From: Phanerochaete sordida
Lineage: Eukaryota; Basidiomycota; Agaricomycetes; Polyporales; Phanerochaetaceae
Assembly: GCA_019973155.2 (NCBI GenBank)
Contig: BPQB01000079.1
Coordinates: 1-64,000, forward strand
Length of the DNA stretch: 64,000 nt
Direction of reading: 5' to 3'
Below are positions 14,788 through 25,326 of the stretch, one piece after another (positions within the stretch are counted from its first letter, which is position 1; each line of letters begins with the position of its first letter). Under the pieces are notes generated by a model that made no database searches, had not been told where the DNA came from, and was given only the letters and a program-made list of their open reading frames with translations. The position numbers and the translations under genes were made by a program.

Positions 14788-14979
14788 GCCGTCGCAATCT
14801 TTCTTGCAGTATCAGACAATGCACAGCGTGGACCTGTACAGACATAGAACACGATGTACTCACAATGTAGGACGACTCAATATTTTACCAATGACCCGTA
14901 TCATAACCAGAAAAGGATTGGCTATTTGACTCAGCTCGTCGTTGACTTGGAGGGCCGAAGCAACGGAAGCAAAATCCAT

Positions 14980-15235
14980 GCGCATGTTGGTTTCCTTGCC
15001 ACGGCAGTGGGCAGCTAAGGAGCTGCCTGCCGCGCGTAGACAAGTACTGATCCTGAGGACCTCGGAAAGGTCTGCGCCAGGGTGCCCACAGACTGGAGGC
15101 TTGACGTCTGCGGCCACCCCTTCCTCAGGATGGTGCTAGCTGCCCGCGGACTCTTCTAGGAGTAGGTATGTCAGTCTTAGCTCAATAGCTCCCGAAGCAA
15201 AGGGCACTCACGATGTCCACGCGCCCGCACCGCCG
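14980..15235 (-). repeat. Dispersed repeat, copy 1, with intron-like 56-nt segment
   Basis: This segment resembles 57287-57510 and 59488-59710. Shared landmarks are GCGCATGTTRGTTYCC, the core around TCCTGAGGACCTCGGAAAGG (15050-15070), and ACTCACGATGT. On the minus strand it has a donor GTGAGT at 15211, a branch-like CTGACAT, and an acceptor CTAG at 15156, giving a 56-nt intron. The adjoining exon-like part starts AAGAGTCCGCGGGCAGC and has complementary ends (ATCCTGAGGA and TCCTCAGGAT) that could close a hairpin. It is the most diverged of the three copies. Function unknown. Confidence 0.6.
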
Positions 15236-16042
15236 ACGGCAGACTCAGGCGTCCCCGAGCCCACCGTCCTCTCCACTCGGTCGGCCAGCCTAGGATGAGG
15301 AGGAAGAGAGTAAATAAGGGATATTGGGCCCCGCCCACCGCGAGCAAGCTCGCAGCTGCAGGAGAACGCGCATGCATTCCGCACGCGGCCGCCCCAGGAG
15401 GACTGCAAGCGGGGACGCTGTACGCTTCCGCTTGCCGCCCCCACGGCACGGGAACGCGCGCAGGCCGCGCAGGCACCCGTCGGCCGCTCGCCCGCCGCTC
15501 GGCCTCCGCCACACGGTTGTGCGCCCCGGCGGCATCGGCTCCGCAGGCAAGGCTCGCAGCGTCGTGGAAGCCTGCGTCCCCGCAACCCGACCCCGGAGGG
15601 TCGGATGCCCGCAGACAGCGCAGAAGCCCCGTCCGCGACCTGCCCACCAGTCACCCTCGGCCAGACGGCTGTGCGCACCGCCGACGTCAGGCTCCTGGAC
15701 GGGCAGGAAGCATCAGAGGAGCCCGCACTGCCTAGACGCAGGCCCGTGCGCCCGCGGCGCCGCCAGGATCAGAACCCGACGGGCCGCGGGCACACGGCGC
15801 AGGGACGGCGCGCCCAGCCCCGCCGTCAGCTACGCCACCCGCCGCTCGGCCTCTGACAGCATCGGCTCTGCGCGCGGGTGGACGCGGCGTCTGGAGGGGC
15901 TACCCAACACCGGTGCGCACCAGCGCGGGACACAGCCGCCAGCAGCTGCGCCCGCGGCCGGCGCACACATGGAAGAAAGCAGAGAACATGGCAGAGGGAA
16001 GGAAGATGGGTGATTCGGCGCACTGAACGCGTCCAGCGGTAC
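15236..16042 (-). pseudogene. Possible decayed copy of the small orphan gene family
   Basis: GC-rich DNA between the repeat copy at 15.2 kb and a promoter copy at 16.05 kb. In the two intact units this interval holds a 396-441 bp coding region. Here the box-to-intron distance is about 355 bp shorter (877 against 1232 and 1267 bp) and no complete gene is readable. One minus-strand frame (about 15830-15970) ends in L-S-E-A-E-R-R-V-A, loosely like L-A-D-A-Q-R-R-A-D in the family core, followed by a stop. This assignment is tentative. Confidence 0.25.
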
Positions 16043-16091
16043 ATATACGCCTCTGCGAACTAGGTGCGCGATCACAGCGGTGCTGTCAGCC
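16043..16091 (-). promoter_or_regulatory. Relic of the shared GGCTGAC-TATA promoter
   Basis: On the minus strand GGCTGAC (16085-16091) lies 42 bp upstream of a TATA-like sequence (GTATATG, about 16043). The flanking GTCAGCCTCGCGGGAG on the plus strand is identical to that at 58714. The same layout precedes three intact small genes elsewhere in the window. Confidence 0.55.
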
Positions 16092-16419
16092 TCGCGGGAG
16101 AAGGACTCGGATTGTGTTCCGGCTCCTTCTCCTCCGAAGCTAGCAGCCCCTCTCGGGCCTCCTATGTGAAGAGGGCTGCTATGTGAAGAAGGATCGCCGC
16201 TGCAGCCACTTGCGAGTAATTTATCGGACCGGCTGCATGGTCTGCGGTCCCGCAGCCCCTCTACGGAGGCGATATCCACTGCTGAGTACCGTCTTCGTAG
16301 AGTAGGAAGGAGCAGACAGGGGCACGGTGCTCTGTTTGGCGAGTTCAGGCTGTGCTTTACATCTGACAATTGTGATGGTCAGTTACAACTCTACGTGCTT
16401 ACCTCTGGCCCGCTGCCAG

Positions 16420-16700
16420 TACATCAGCAAAATGTCACCTAGGTTGGAGAGGTTGGCCAACATCCCCAACCTCTCCAACAATCACAACCTCGGAACGTTG
16501 GCCAGCCTATGTCCGATCGTTGGCCAACCTCGAGCAGGTTGCCCAACACTGATAACATCACCATCAACCTAGTGCCCAACACCTGCAGATTGTCGTTCAA
16601 CCTTCCCATAACATTCACAACCTCATCCAATATTCATGCGCAACACCAGATAATATTGAGTATCCTATACAGCCATACATTATGTACTACAGTATCTAGG
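16420..16700. repeat. Dispersed repeat with a perfect 14-bp hairpin (related copy inverted at 25.2-25.3 kb)
   Basis: The segment begins TACATCAGCAAAA (16420-16432), the exact inverse of 25314-25326. It is full of GTTGG/CCAAC motifs. Positions 16443-16456 (GTTGGAGAGGTTGG) and 16466-16479 (CCAACCTCTCCAAC) are perfect inverses with a 9-nt loop. GTTGGCC and CCAACCT units continue to about 16600. No protein is encoded. The right boundary is unclear. Likely a short non-coding mobile element or part of an LTR. Confidence 0.5.
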
Positions 16701-17299
16701 TAATTGGCTCGCGCGTCGATAGTCTGCAGCCGCAAGTGCGAGCTCGAGTCCGCCGAGCGCTGCCGCGTGCACTCGTCATGCCGCGATGCAAGCCGCAGAA
16801 GGTCATCGTCATGCATGCCGACTGCGAGAGCATCGCGCGTGAGCTCGCAAGTCAGAGCCAGGCGCCGGTCCGTTATGCACGCGATGGCACCGCCGCCACC
16901 GCTCCTACAAGCTACTGCGGGCGCGGCGCCGCTCTCATCGAATCTGTTCACACCGCTATCGTCGCCGCCCGCGCGTGACTTGCTCTTCTTGCCGCGGCGG
17001 CGTTGCGCGAGTCAGCGACAGCGTGGCCGAGTTAAACTCTGAGCGTCGGCGGGGGCGCTGATCTTCCTGTTCCGAGGCGCAGACCTGCGTGAATTAAGCT
17101 CACCTGTACGGTGGCGACTGGAACGGCACGATAAGAGGCGACGGATACAACAGGACGTGGACGTACCATAGACCCATTCCAGCGCGCGTTGGGATGACGC
17201 GGTTTCTTCGAGGTAGCTGCCGGTGTTCTGGGAATCAGCGCGGGAGCTCTGAGGAGAGGGAAAATGACACGGACCGCCCTCGTCGTCTATGACGCCGCG
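16701..17299. other. Intergenic stretch without a recognised gene
   Basis: Short open frames occur on both strands, but none has family motifs, consistent splice sites or clear codon bias. Nothing specific can be assigned. Confidence 0.3.
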
Positions 17300-17400
17300 C
17301 TAGCGGTAGAGGTCGATGGGCCATGTTGTATGCCCCTTGTCTACCTTCGTCAGCGGCTCCATCTTCTGCTTGAACCGCTCTTCGACCTGTCGGGGCACTT
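17300..17400 (-). pseudogene. Exon-like fragment ending P-I-D-L-Y-R
   Basis: On the minus strand a short coding-looking exon reads V-P-R-Q-V-E-E-R-F-K-Q-K-M-E-P-L-T-K and ends T-W-P-I-D-L-Y-R then TAG (17300-17302). A possible AAAG acceptor precedes it. Another coding-looking piece (Y-Q-N-L-A-L-K-I-Q-L-M followed by a GTGAGT donor near 17611) lies upstream on the same strand. I could not join them into a full gene or recognise the family. It may be a decayed gene. Confidence 0.3.
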
Positions 17401-18412
17401 TAGCGTTAGGCTATCACTTCGATCCATTCGCTGACGGCATATGAGTGTCAGGACCACGAAGAGATACTGCGTACAGACGCACCAGTTGGCTTCACCGTGC
17501 CCTTACTGTTCCGCGACACGAAGCACGCCTATACATGTCTCAGCTCTGCGGGTCGACTGCCTGTGGATGCTCTCTGGCTAGTGAGACTTGGCTCCACGTC
17601 AGGGACTCACCATGAGCTGGATTTTGAGGGCGAGGTTCTGATATGCTTGCGAGCCTGAGACTCGGTACTCGGCAGTGGAAAGCCTGGGCGAACGGCGGGA
17701 CAACGCTGCTCGGAGAAAAGAGGGTAGACGCAATCCGGGGGATGGTGAAGGGAGGAAAGCAAGAGGGATGGACGCAAAGCGCAAAGTTCTCGCTCAGTGA
17801 TGGCTGGCGGTAAAACCGGCTCCCTCGGCCGGGCAGGCGCCTATTGAAGTCTGCCCAAACGATCCAGGTGACAGTGCTTGCTACGCTCTCGAGTACTAAT
17901 GAAAAGAGTACGTTTGATGCGGGAGGGGTGTGTGGAATGCTACTCTTTTCGGTCGAGAGAGGTGAAATGCTACTCTTTTCCGTCAGGAGAGATGCACGGC
18001 AGGGACGGCAAGAGGAAGGGCTTGAGGAAAGTTCGGCTGATGCCGAGGGGAATATTGGGCGCCCTAGGGTAGGGTTCCGCATTAGGAAGGGCGCATCACC
18101 GCGTGCTCTCGCGGCGGTCGTCTTGCGTGGCGACTATCCCCTGCATTCCTGCGCCACCCAGCCGCTACTCAGCTCAATGCATGCACAGTTCGCGTTCAGT
18201 CAAGCTATTCGAGTGATAATGAGGCTAGAGGCACCGATTACATGCAATACAACATGGTGCTGGTGCTACGGCACTGACGATGACCGCGCCGCCGCCAAAA
18301 ATGAAGAGACCGCCGATTTTAACGGCGGTTTGGGGCGACGAGGGCCTGGCTGCAGCTTGTTCCCTGCATACCACCTTCTCTTGTGCTCTCCTCACTGTCG
18401 TTTCTGCTTCTA

Positions 18413-21400
18413 ATGGCTCCCTTTGCTCGCTTTGACCCGCTTGATCTCAGGGTGAAGGACCTGCAGGACTACCGAGCCTTTGTGAGTACTCAGAGGCCCT
18501 ATTACACTATATCGTGCTAAATTTTAGCTTGCAGGCGTTTCCCGCAGCCCTATCCGATCCTGCTCACCATGAATCCATGCGCCTGGACGAGCCCGTCCGC
18601 TGGGTGACTGCGGCCGGCTACCAGGTCTTCCAGGAATGGCGCGCCGCCTTGGAACAGGAAGGGAAAGCGAACACAGGTGCATGCTCGCAGAGGGTACTAG
18701 AGAAAACGTCGATTAGCATGCTCAGAGGCTTTCGAAGCGTCGTACGTCCGCTTTCTCTAGCTTTACGCCCTGTGCTCACCCCCTTCAGATCCTCCCGGCA
18801 TCGACTGTGGCAAAATCCCAGTTTTTCAGCCTCGAGAACGCGGAAGCCTGGGTCAGCCCACTAGCCCTCGACGTGCTTTGCACGCGCCTCGGGGCTACCA
18901 TGGGTGCTTCCCGGCCCAGCTCTCCGCACTCGACAGTGTCCATTAAGCAAGAAGCTGTTGATGATGCCGCAACAGGACTTCAGCGGCATGTCCGCCCTGC
19001 CAAAGCCAGTGAGAATAGTGCGTCTACGACATGAATCATGCATCATACACACCGCTGACTGGTCGCCCTGTAGACGAGGTCATCGAAATCTCGTCCGATT
19101 CCGACGACGATGTGGAGATCGTCGCGTACAAGCGCCGCACGCCTTCGTCTCGCAGAGACACAACGCCGCTACAGCTTCGCAGCTCGTCACCTTGCAGCAG
19201 TATGCTATCTCCGCCCAGAACTCAAGCATCGTCGCCATTCAGCAGCGGAGATCGCGGCTTATCCCGTGCCTCATCAACGGCGTCCCTGGACGAGCTTCTC
19301 GGGTTACAGAATGAGCCCCGTTCTTCGCAGAAGAGCTCCAGCGGCGCTTCTGGCCCTGCAAAGCGGCCTATCTCGCCGGCTGAGCCGCCTAGTAGCGGAA
19401 AGCGTCCTCGCATCTCGGCGTCGCAAGGCAAGATCAAGATCACCCAGAAGCTCCGTGTGGACGAACTCAACACCATCAAGCATGTGCCAGACCAGTGGTC
19501 TGTCCCGCGTGGGTCTCAGGGGACCATTGTTGACATGAGCGACTCCGAGCTTCGTCAACCGGAGAAGGAGTCCGGGCAGCAAATGACGATGGATGGGTAC
19601 ATCCGCAAAAATGTATGTTTGTCAGAGTTGTATGTCTCGTAGTCTAACGCTATCCCTCTAGTCGCTGGAGTCCTGGCTAACCCTGAGCAACGGATCTGTC
19701 CGGGGTGACGCTACTGTTGTCGCAGGTGTACTGGGACCTGACGCAGTACGCTGTCGACGTGTTGCTCTCAAATGCAAGGGGGTCAACAAGTGCGAACTTA
19801 CTCCCGAGGACATCTTTCAAGACTGCAAGCGCTATGACCCTGACCCTGCCGCCATGCGTGCCCTGCAGAGTGCCATGGATGCACTAGATCGTAAAGAAGC
19901 CAGTCAGGCCGAGCTTCGTCTCATGCGGTAAGTGATGACTGCACGTTGTCTTTGCCCGAGAATTATATATAACCATTCTCCACGACCACAGAGCTTACCA
20001 GACTGCCAAGTCCACGTCGTGTCCCATGCAGGGGTGCGGCGGTGAAGCCACGCTGAAGACTCTCAGAAAGGTACGCAGCTGTTCTCACCTGTAGGTAAAT
20101 GGCGTTAATACTGATTGGCTATCATCATCAGACCTCGTCCTCGGGCAAAAACCACTTTGTCGGGTGTTCCAAGTGGCAGCCCGGGAGCAAAACATATGAT
20201 CACCTGTACTACCCCATTCCTGCCAAGGTTGACGAAGATCACTTCGTCTACATGTGGAACAACCGCGGCAAGCTTCCTCCTGATGTCACCGTTGATGCTA
20301 CACAGTGTGCCTTTACTGTACACCCCCGCACGGGAACGAAGACCTGTCGTAAGTAGTATTCTTGTCTATGTGGCTTTTACCGAACCTATATATGCTTCCA
20401 ATAATATAGCCATGTCACACACGACACAGGACGGACGTGCTTATGTGGCGAAGATCATACCACGCCAGTGCCCAACGTTAATGCATATCTACGTTCCCGT
20501 AGACAATACGATCCGCAAAGCGATTGTCATCCTGAAGACCCCGCACAACCACCCAATGCACCCGAAGATCAAAGCGACACACGAGGATAATGAGAAGCTT
20601 CGCACAGCTATGGCGGTGGCAGGGCTGGACAGTTTGACACCGCAAAAGCTCTCAAATGGTACGGCTCATTTTCCACTGGTGTATGGCTTATACATTGATA
20701 TCAACGCACCAAATATAGCTCCTAGCACCACACAGATATTTGGTGGGAGTATTGGTGAAGCATCAATTGCCTATATGAACACTCGCCATCTACGTGACGC
20801 GATGGGGAAGATATTGAAGAAGGAGCGGTTCCCGGAGGGAATGGATTGGAAAGGTACGTTCTACGTCCTTCAAGCTGCGTAGCTTTCTTTGGTGCTTATG
20901 AGACTGGTATACACCATGGGGCCTACAGGCGTAATGCACGAGCATGTCGTCGAAGAGCCCAAGAGAGATCCAGAAGACCGATACATCCATTCCGTTACGA
21001 CCAAGGGCGACATCAAGATTATCGTCACTATGCTTCCAGCACTGATCCGTTGGATCCACAAGGCATCCTGGATCGCGATTGACTACACATTCAAGCGCGT
21101 CCGTGGCGAGTTTAATGAATGGGACGTCGTCACTTTCGACGACGGTCTCAAAAAGCGTACGTGCCCATTTACCGTTGCATGTTATGTTCCAATACTCAAG
21201 GAGTTTAGGAATCACGCTTGCAACTTTGTACTGCAACCAATCGACGCCCGAGAGCTACTACCAGCTCTTCAAGGAGTTTGATGATGCTGTCAGACGTGTT
21301 ACCGGCGTCGAGCTCGATGTGCAGCCTTTCCGCAGCAAAACCGGCAACTTAAGCTGCTTCATCTTTGACGAAGAAGCTGCGCAGATCCAGGGCTTAGGGA

Positions 21401-22891
21401 AATGGCTAGCATCTATCAACAACCCCGCTGAAAGTGGCATTACGTCACGAGACCCTGCAGAGCTTGTTCAATATGTCGTCAAGACATGCAGAGTCCATTA
21501 CTTCCGGTACGCATTTCTTGTTCTGACCTCAAGAATTTGCTATTGACAGTTGAGAAGGAACATCAACGCGCGTCGCCACAAGCTATCCGATGACTTGCTT
21601 GACCACATGAGGCGTTTTCCCAGCCTTCGTACGAAGGACGAGATTGATGACTGGCATCTCCGTTCTCAAGAAGCGGCTGAGCAGCACCCGGAATTCCGAG
21701 GTATGGAATATATCTTTTCAATGATGTAGTGTGATTGAATGTGACTGTTTACTAGACTGGTATCGGCATAAGCGGAGCTATAGCTGGCTTTTGCCATCGC
21801 TCAACCGTACCCTGTCGAAGATGCCACCTGAAATCTGGGACGCCGTACCGGATGACACCAACAGCGTCGAGTCCGCACATGCAGGGCGCAACCAAGATGG
21901 AGGAAGAGAGACAGGGATTCCGGTTGCTGTCGCAATTCAGCAGTAAGCCGATAGACCTTCAAACTCGTTACATTGAGGCTCACAAACTTGCGCGCAGGGC
22001 AAAGAAGCACGACACACAGGTAGCAAAGACAATTGAGGTCGCCCTGAACGAGGGTGTACATGCTAATCATCTCAATCGCCCTGGACATCGTGAGAAGCAG
22101 CAGACACGTCGCCAAGTCTCCGCATTTCGAAAAGCAAGAAAGCGTGCCGAAGACGATAAGCAAGCTATGCAGCTCCGTGAGAAGCAGGAGGTGCTGGAGA
22201 CACGCCGAAAGCAGTCTATGGAGCGAACACGTGAACTTGAAGCGAAACTGGACGTTCTCCGAGAGCGACGGAAGCGGACCGGCCTTCCTGAGGACGAGCT
22301 CAAGCAGCTTACCGAGGAGTGGCAGGATATTCGTGCAGCACTCGAACATGAGAAGCAGCTCCGTCGCGACATCAAGGCCGAGAAGAATAACTTGAAGCTT
22401 GCCCCGAATCCGGAGGCTACTGGCGGCGACCCCGAGCCTAGTACAGGTACGAGCGCACTGCAGGCTATGTCTATTCCTGGATGCCCAAGTACTGATACGA
22501 CATCATACTACATATTAGGCTACAGCACGGTAGCTGAAGCTGCAGCAGATAGTAGCGATAACCAGTTCATGACCGAGGACCCAGGAGCCATAGCTCAGTC
22601 GCAGGCATTCCAAGTCGAACCCGATGTGGATCCAGGCATGGGACTAGACGAGTCAAATATCTTCCAGTGGTCAGCTACCGGTACAGAACTCGACGAATAC
22701 GGATTTTCCGAAGGTACGCAGGCACATTGTACAACTCAGTGACCTGGTTTGCCTGACGAACGACATATCTAGGCCTTCTTGACGAGCTCTATGACGCTCT
22801 ACCTGCAGGTCTGAAGGATCCTACAGGTTTTCTAGATGTACCCGAAGGCTTCGACATGATGGCTGAGATAAACAAGATATTGGATATCTAG
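18413..22891 (+). CDS. MULE-type DDE transposase-like protein, intron-rich and apparently intact
   Basis: The N terminus (Y-R-A-F then F-P-A-A-L-S-D-P) is followed by a Ser/Pro-rich low-complexity segment. At 19080-19110 it encodes V-I-E-I-S-S-D-S-D-D-D, a textbook SUMO-interaction motif. A zinc-finger region follows (C-P-M-Q-G-C-G-G, later a second one ending H-N-H-P-M-H, like the FLYWCH/WRKY-GCM fingers of MULE transposases). The catalytic core has the expected acids: D in W-I-A-I-D-Y-T-F-K (21081), D in C-F-I-F-D-E-E-A-A-Q (21367), the MULE C-x2-H in C-R-V-H-Y-F-R-N (21487), and E in T-N-S-V-E-S-A-H (21869). A 55-nt intron (21943-21998) restores the frame into a long charged coiled coil (22050-22400) and an acidic tail. 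No terminal inverted repeats were found, so it may be an immobile or host-adopted copy. Confidence 0.8.
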
Positions 22892-23224
22892 AACAGCTTA
22901 CCATTCTGCATTAATCTCACCGCGTTCAAGATGGCAAAAAGTATATTATAGATTACTACTAATACATGTGCTGGCACATGCATGATCTGGGGATGTGTGT
23001 ACACCGTACGACCGTGACTAACCATTAACGACAAGACCGTGAAGCTCCCACACCACGCGCTGACCGGGCTCTGCCCGCAAGGAGCCGGCAGCGCAGCCTG
23101 TGTGCACTGCATTGCTGCCCCTGCCATGTCCGTGAGGTCATGCTGCACTCTCCACTACCGTGTGCGCCGACAGCCCGTGCGGCCTGCCAGGCTTGCAGAG
23201 ACTTCATGCGCCATTCAACGCACG
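22892..23224. other. Downstream flank of the MULE-type gene
   Basis: AT-rich in its first 150 bases, which suits a 3' untranslated region. It then runs into the minisatellite. No gene or inverted repeat pairing with the 5' flank of the MULE-type gene was seen. Confidence 0.3.
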
Positions 23225-23595
23225 AGACACTGACTCGCGGGGCATTGCTTCCCGCGAAGTGCGACGCGTCTCTCAGCAAGGACCTGACAGCGCCGCGCAA
23301 GCCAGCGCGGTGCTCTTCGTAGCGTCGCGCTCGCGGGGCATGACTTCCCGCGAGGCGTCGCCCGGTGACTCTTTGCCAGCACCGCGCATGCCAGCGCACG
23401 GTGCTCTTTGTAGCGTCGCGCTCGCGGGGCATGACTTCCCGCGAGGCGTCGCCTGGTGACCCTTTGCCAGCACCGTGCAAGCCAGCGCGGTGCTCTTCGT
23501 AGCGTCGCGCTTGCGGGGCACGACTTCCCGCGAGGCGTCGCCCGGGAACTCTTTGTCAGCACTGTGCAAGCCAGGGCGCGGTGCTTGTCGTAACA
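23225..23595. repeat. Minisatellite, about four copies of a 90-bp unit
   Basis: The landmark AGCGTCGCGCTCGCGGGGCA starts at 23321, 23412 and, with one change, at 23501, giving periods of 91 and 89 bp. A more diverged unit lies before it (about 23236). Each unit contains CTCGCGGG-GCATGACTT-CCCGCGAG, an 8-bp hairpin stem, which is well kept in the middle units. Open frames across it on both strands are an effect of the repeat and base composition. Confidence 0.85.
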
Positions 23596-23689
23596 GTGTG
23601 CTCGTGGAGCTCAGATCTCGCAGGACTTCGTCCAGTAATGTCAACGGAGTGTTGCGCGGGTGTATCGCGCAGCGTATGACTTCTACTGG

Positions 23690-23936
23690 CTACCTGATAA
23701 CGCCGAACACCTCCTTTGGCTCGTAGACGAGGATGCCGAGAAGCGTGGACTCGATGTGGATCGAGTCCTGCTCGCGCTGCGCGGTGGGGTTGTCCTCGCA
23801 GTGCTCGTGAATGTATGGTTCTGGAAGACTTCGTGCTGCGCGGTGGCGAGGATGGTGCGCAGGTACCGGTATCACCCAAGGTCTCGACTTCTCGACGATG
23901 CGCTTCGTCAGGAGGTACGTCGCAATCTGATCCTGC
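23690..23936 (-). pseudogene. Exon-like coding fragment, family unknown
   Basis: After a TTGTAG acceptor near 23937 the minus strand stays open for 81 codons, starting Q-D-Q-I-A-T-Y-L-L-T-K-R-I-V-E-K and ending Y-E-P-K-E-V-F-G-V-I-R before a stop. The residue mix looks like real protein, but no start exon could be joined with confidence and I do not recognise the family. It sits between a minisatellite and a MITE, so a broken gene is likely. Confidence 0.3.
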
Positions 23937-24233
23937 TACAATGGGAGTCAGTATGATAGCGGCCATGTCAATAAGTGAATGGCGGCGCACCATGGTTAGG
24001 AGTGGGCTTGGGATTGGGCACAGGCTGTTCGCGTGCAGCAGCAGATGCATCTGGACAGTTACAAGTAAGACAGAAGTATCGTGATATGTGAGTACCATGC
24101 GTACCTATGCCCAGGTTCTGTTACCTTCCCGCTCCTCCACTGAGCAGCATCGCTTTGCGCCGGCCGCCACTCGCAGTACACAGCTGCGTCAAGGGAAGTC
24201 GAGCGTCAGTAAGCGAGACAGATCGATGGATAA

Positions 24234-24746
24234 GGCCCTGTTCAGATGCCGTCCGAGAATATAATCTCGCGAGATTTAGTTCTCGCGTGACGTCCCGTGA
24301 CATTGGCGCCATCACCCTCTTGTCACTGAGCCGTAGAGCCTCGCGTAGAGCAGCATCAAGCGGCATTTAAGACTCGTCTCAGCATTCAGGAATGAAAATA
24401 GCTTCATATGATTATTTTGAAGCCCCAAGTAGCGCGTTTGAGCCTTCCAGAGGCTGCACAGATAGCAAAGAAGTGCCAGACTGTCCAAGGGTCTGGCTAC
24501 ACCGTTATACCTTACGCATTGACTCAGATAATCCTGAATAAGATTAATTATGACTTCATAAGCACTTCTGCATGCATCTGAGAGAAAACCCAGACGAAGA
24601 TGCTTGTCTCGAATACGGAGTTGCAGCAGCGCGCAGCCCAGCAGCTCTGAAAGTGTCACACATCATCACATCAGTCACGATTTTGTCACGAGCGCGTGTT
24701 TGCAATCTCGCGGGATTTTATTCCCGGGTGGCATCTGAACAGAGCC
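24234..24746. mobile_element. 513-bp PIF/Harbinger-like MITE with TAA target duplication
   Basis: The left end GGCCCTGTTCAGATGCC and the inverted right end GGCTCTGTTCAGATGCC continue into about 45 bp of roughly 80 percent matching inverted repeat. Both are flanked by TAA (24231-24233 and 24747-24749). A terminal GG and a TWA target site are hallmarks of PIF/Harbinger elements. Inside the left arm is the perfect palindrome ATCTCGCGAGAT. No transposase is encoded. Confidence 0.8.
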
Positions 24747-24749
24747 TAA

Positions 24750-25169
24750 GCACATACTAGCGTCGTGTGTGCCACTCGACTTCAACTGGTAGCGTTCACC
24801 GGTGTTGGACACGGAGGTCGCGGTCGGTGTGGGGGAAAGCGGGGAAGGCGCCCAAGGGGGCGGGGCGGGAGAGCGCCCAGTCGCGCACGTGGGATAGAGT
24901 GTGTACCCCTAGTCTAGGAGTGCTCAAAGAGCACTGCACATCTCGCTCAGGCAGGACGGCATCTCGGCAAGGTGAGGGAGGGCCAACGGGGAATGCTACT
25001 CAAACCCGTCAAAATAAATTCTCGGAGAAAGCCGTACGGAATAAACGGTACTCTTCTCGTTAGTACTTTACGCTCTCGCAAGAGCCGTCATACAAGGTCG
25101 TATATTGGGAAGCGGAGACGTCGATACTGTCCGAGCGATATGGACGCCTGGTAGACCCCGTAGCACTGT
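24750..25169. other. Intergenic stretch without a recognised gene
   Basis: About 420 bases between the MITE and the CAACCTC-rich repeat. No supported gene, RNA or inverted repeat was seen. Confidence 0.3.
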
Positions 25170-25326
25170 ATGTATGTTCTATCCAATGCTTATGTCCAAC
25201 ATTACTGCCCAACCTCGTCAACCTCTCTCCAACGTCTGTTCCTAGCCTCAGCCTTGCTTCTCCAGCCTCAACCTCCTTTCCCCAGCCTCAACCTCGTCCA
25301 ACAAGGGGTGCGGTTTTGCTGATGTA
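25170..25326. repeat. CAACCTC-rich repeat, inverted relative of the copy at 16.4 kb
   Basis: The right edge TTTTGCTGATGTA (25314-25326) is the exact inverse of 16420-16432. The body consists of short units such as CCCAACCTC, CCAGCCTCAACCTC and CTCTCCAACG, including two adjacent CCAGCCTCAACCTC units (from about 25262). The left boundary is unclear. Confidence 0.45.

Noticed and set aside
18283..18345. Palindromic ACCGCCGATTTTAACGGCGGT as a remnant of the 0.35-kb MITE or a TIR of the MULE-type gene
   Set aside because: It shares only GGCGG words with the MITE, and no matching inverse copy lies downstream of the gene.
23025..23644. Long minus- and plus-strand frames across the minisatellite
   Set aside because: They follow the repeat period, shift frame between units and have no protein-like conservation.
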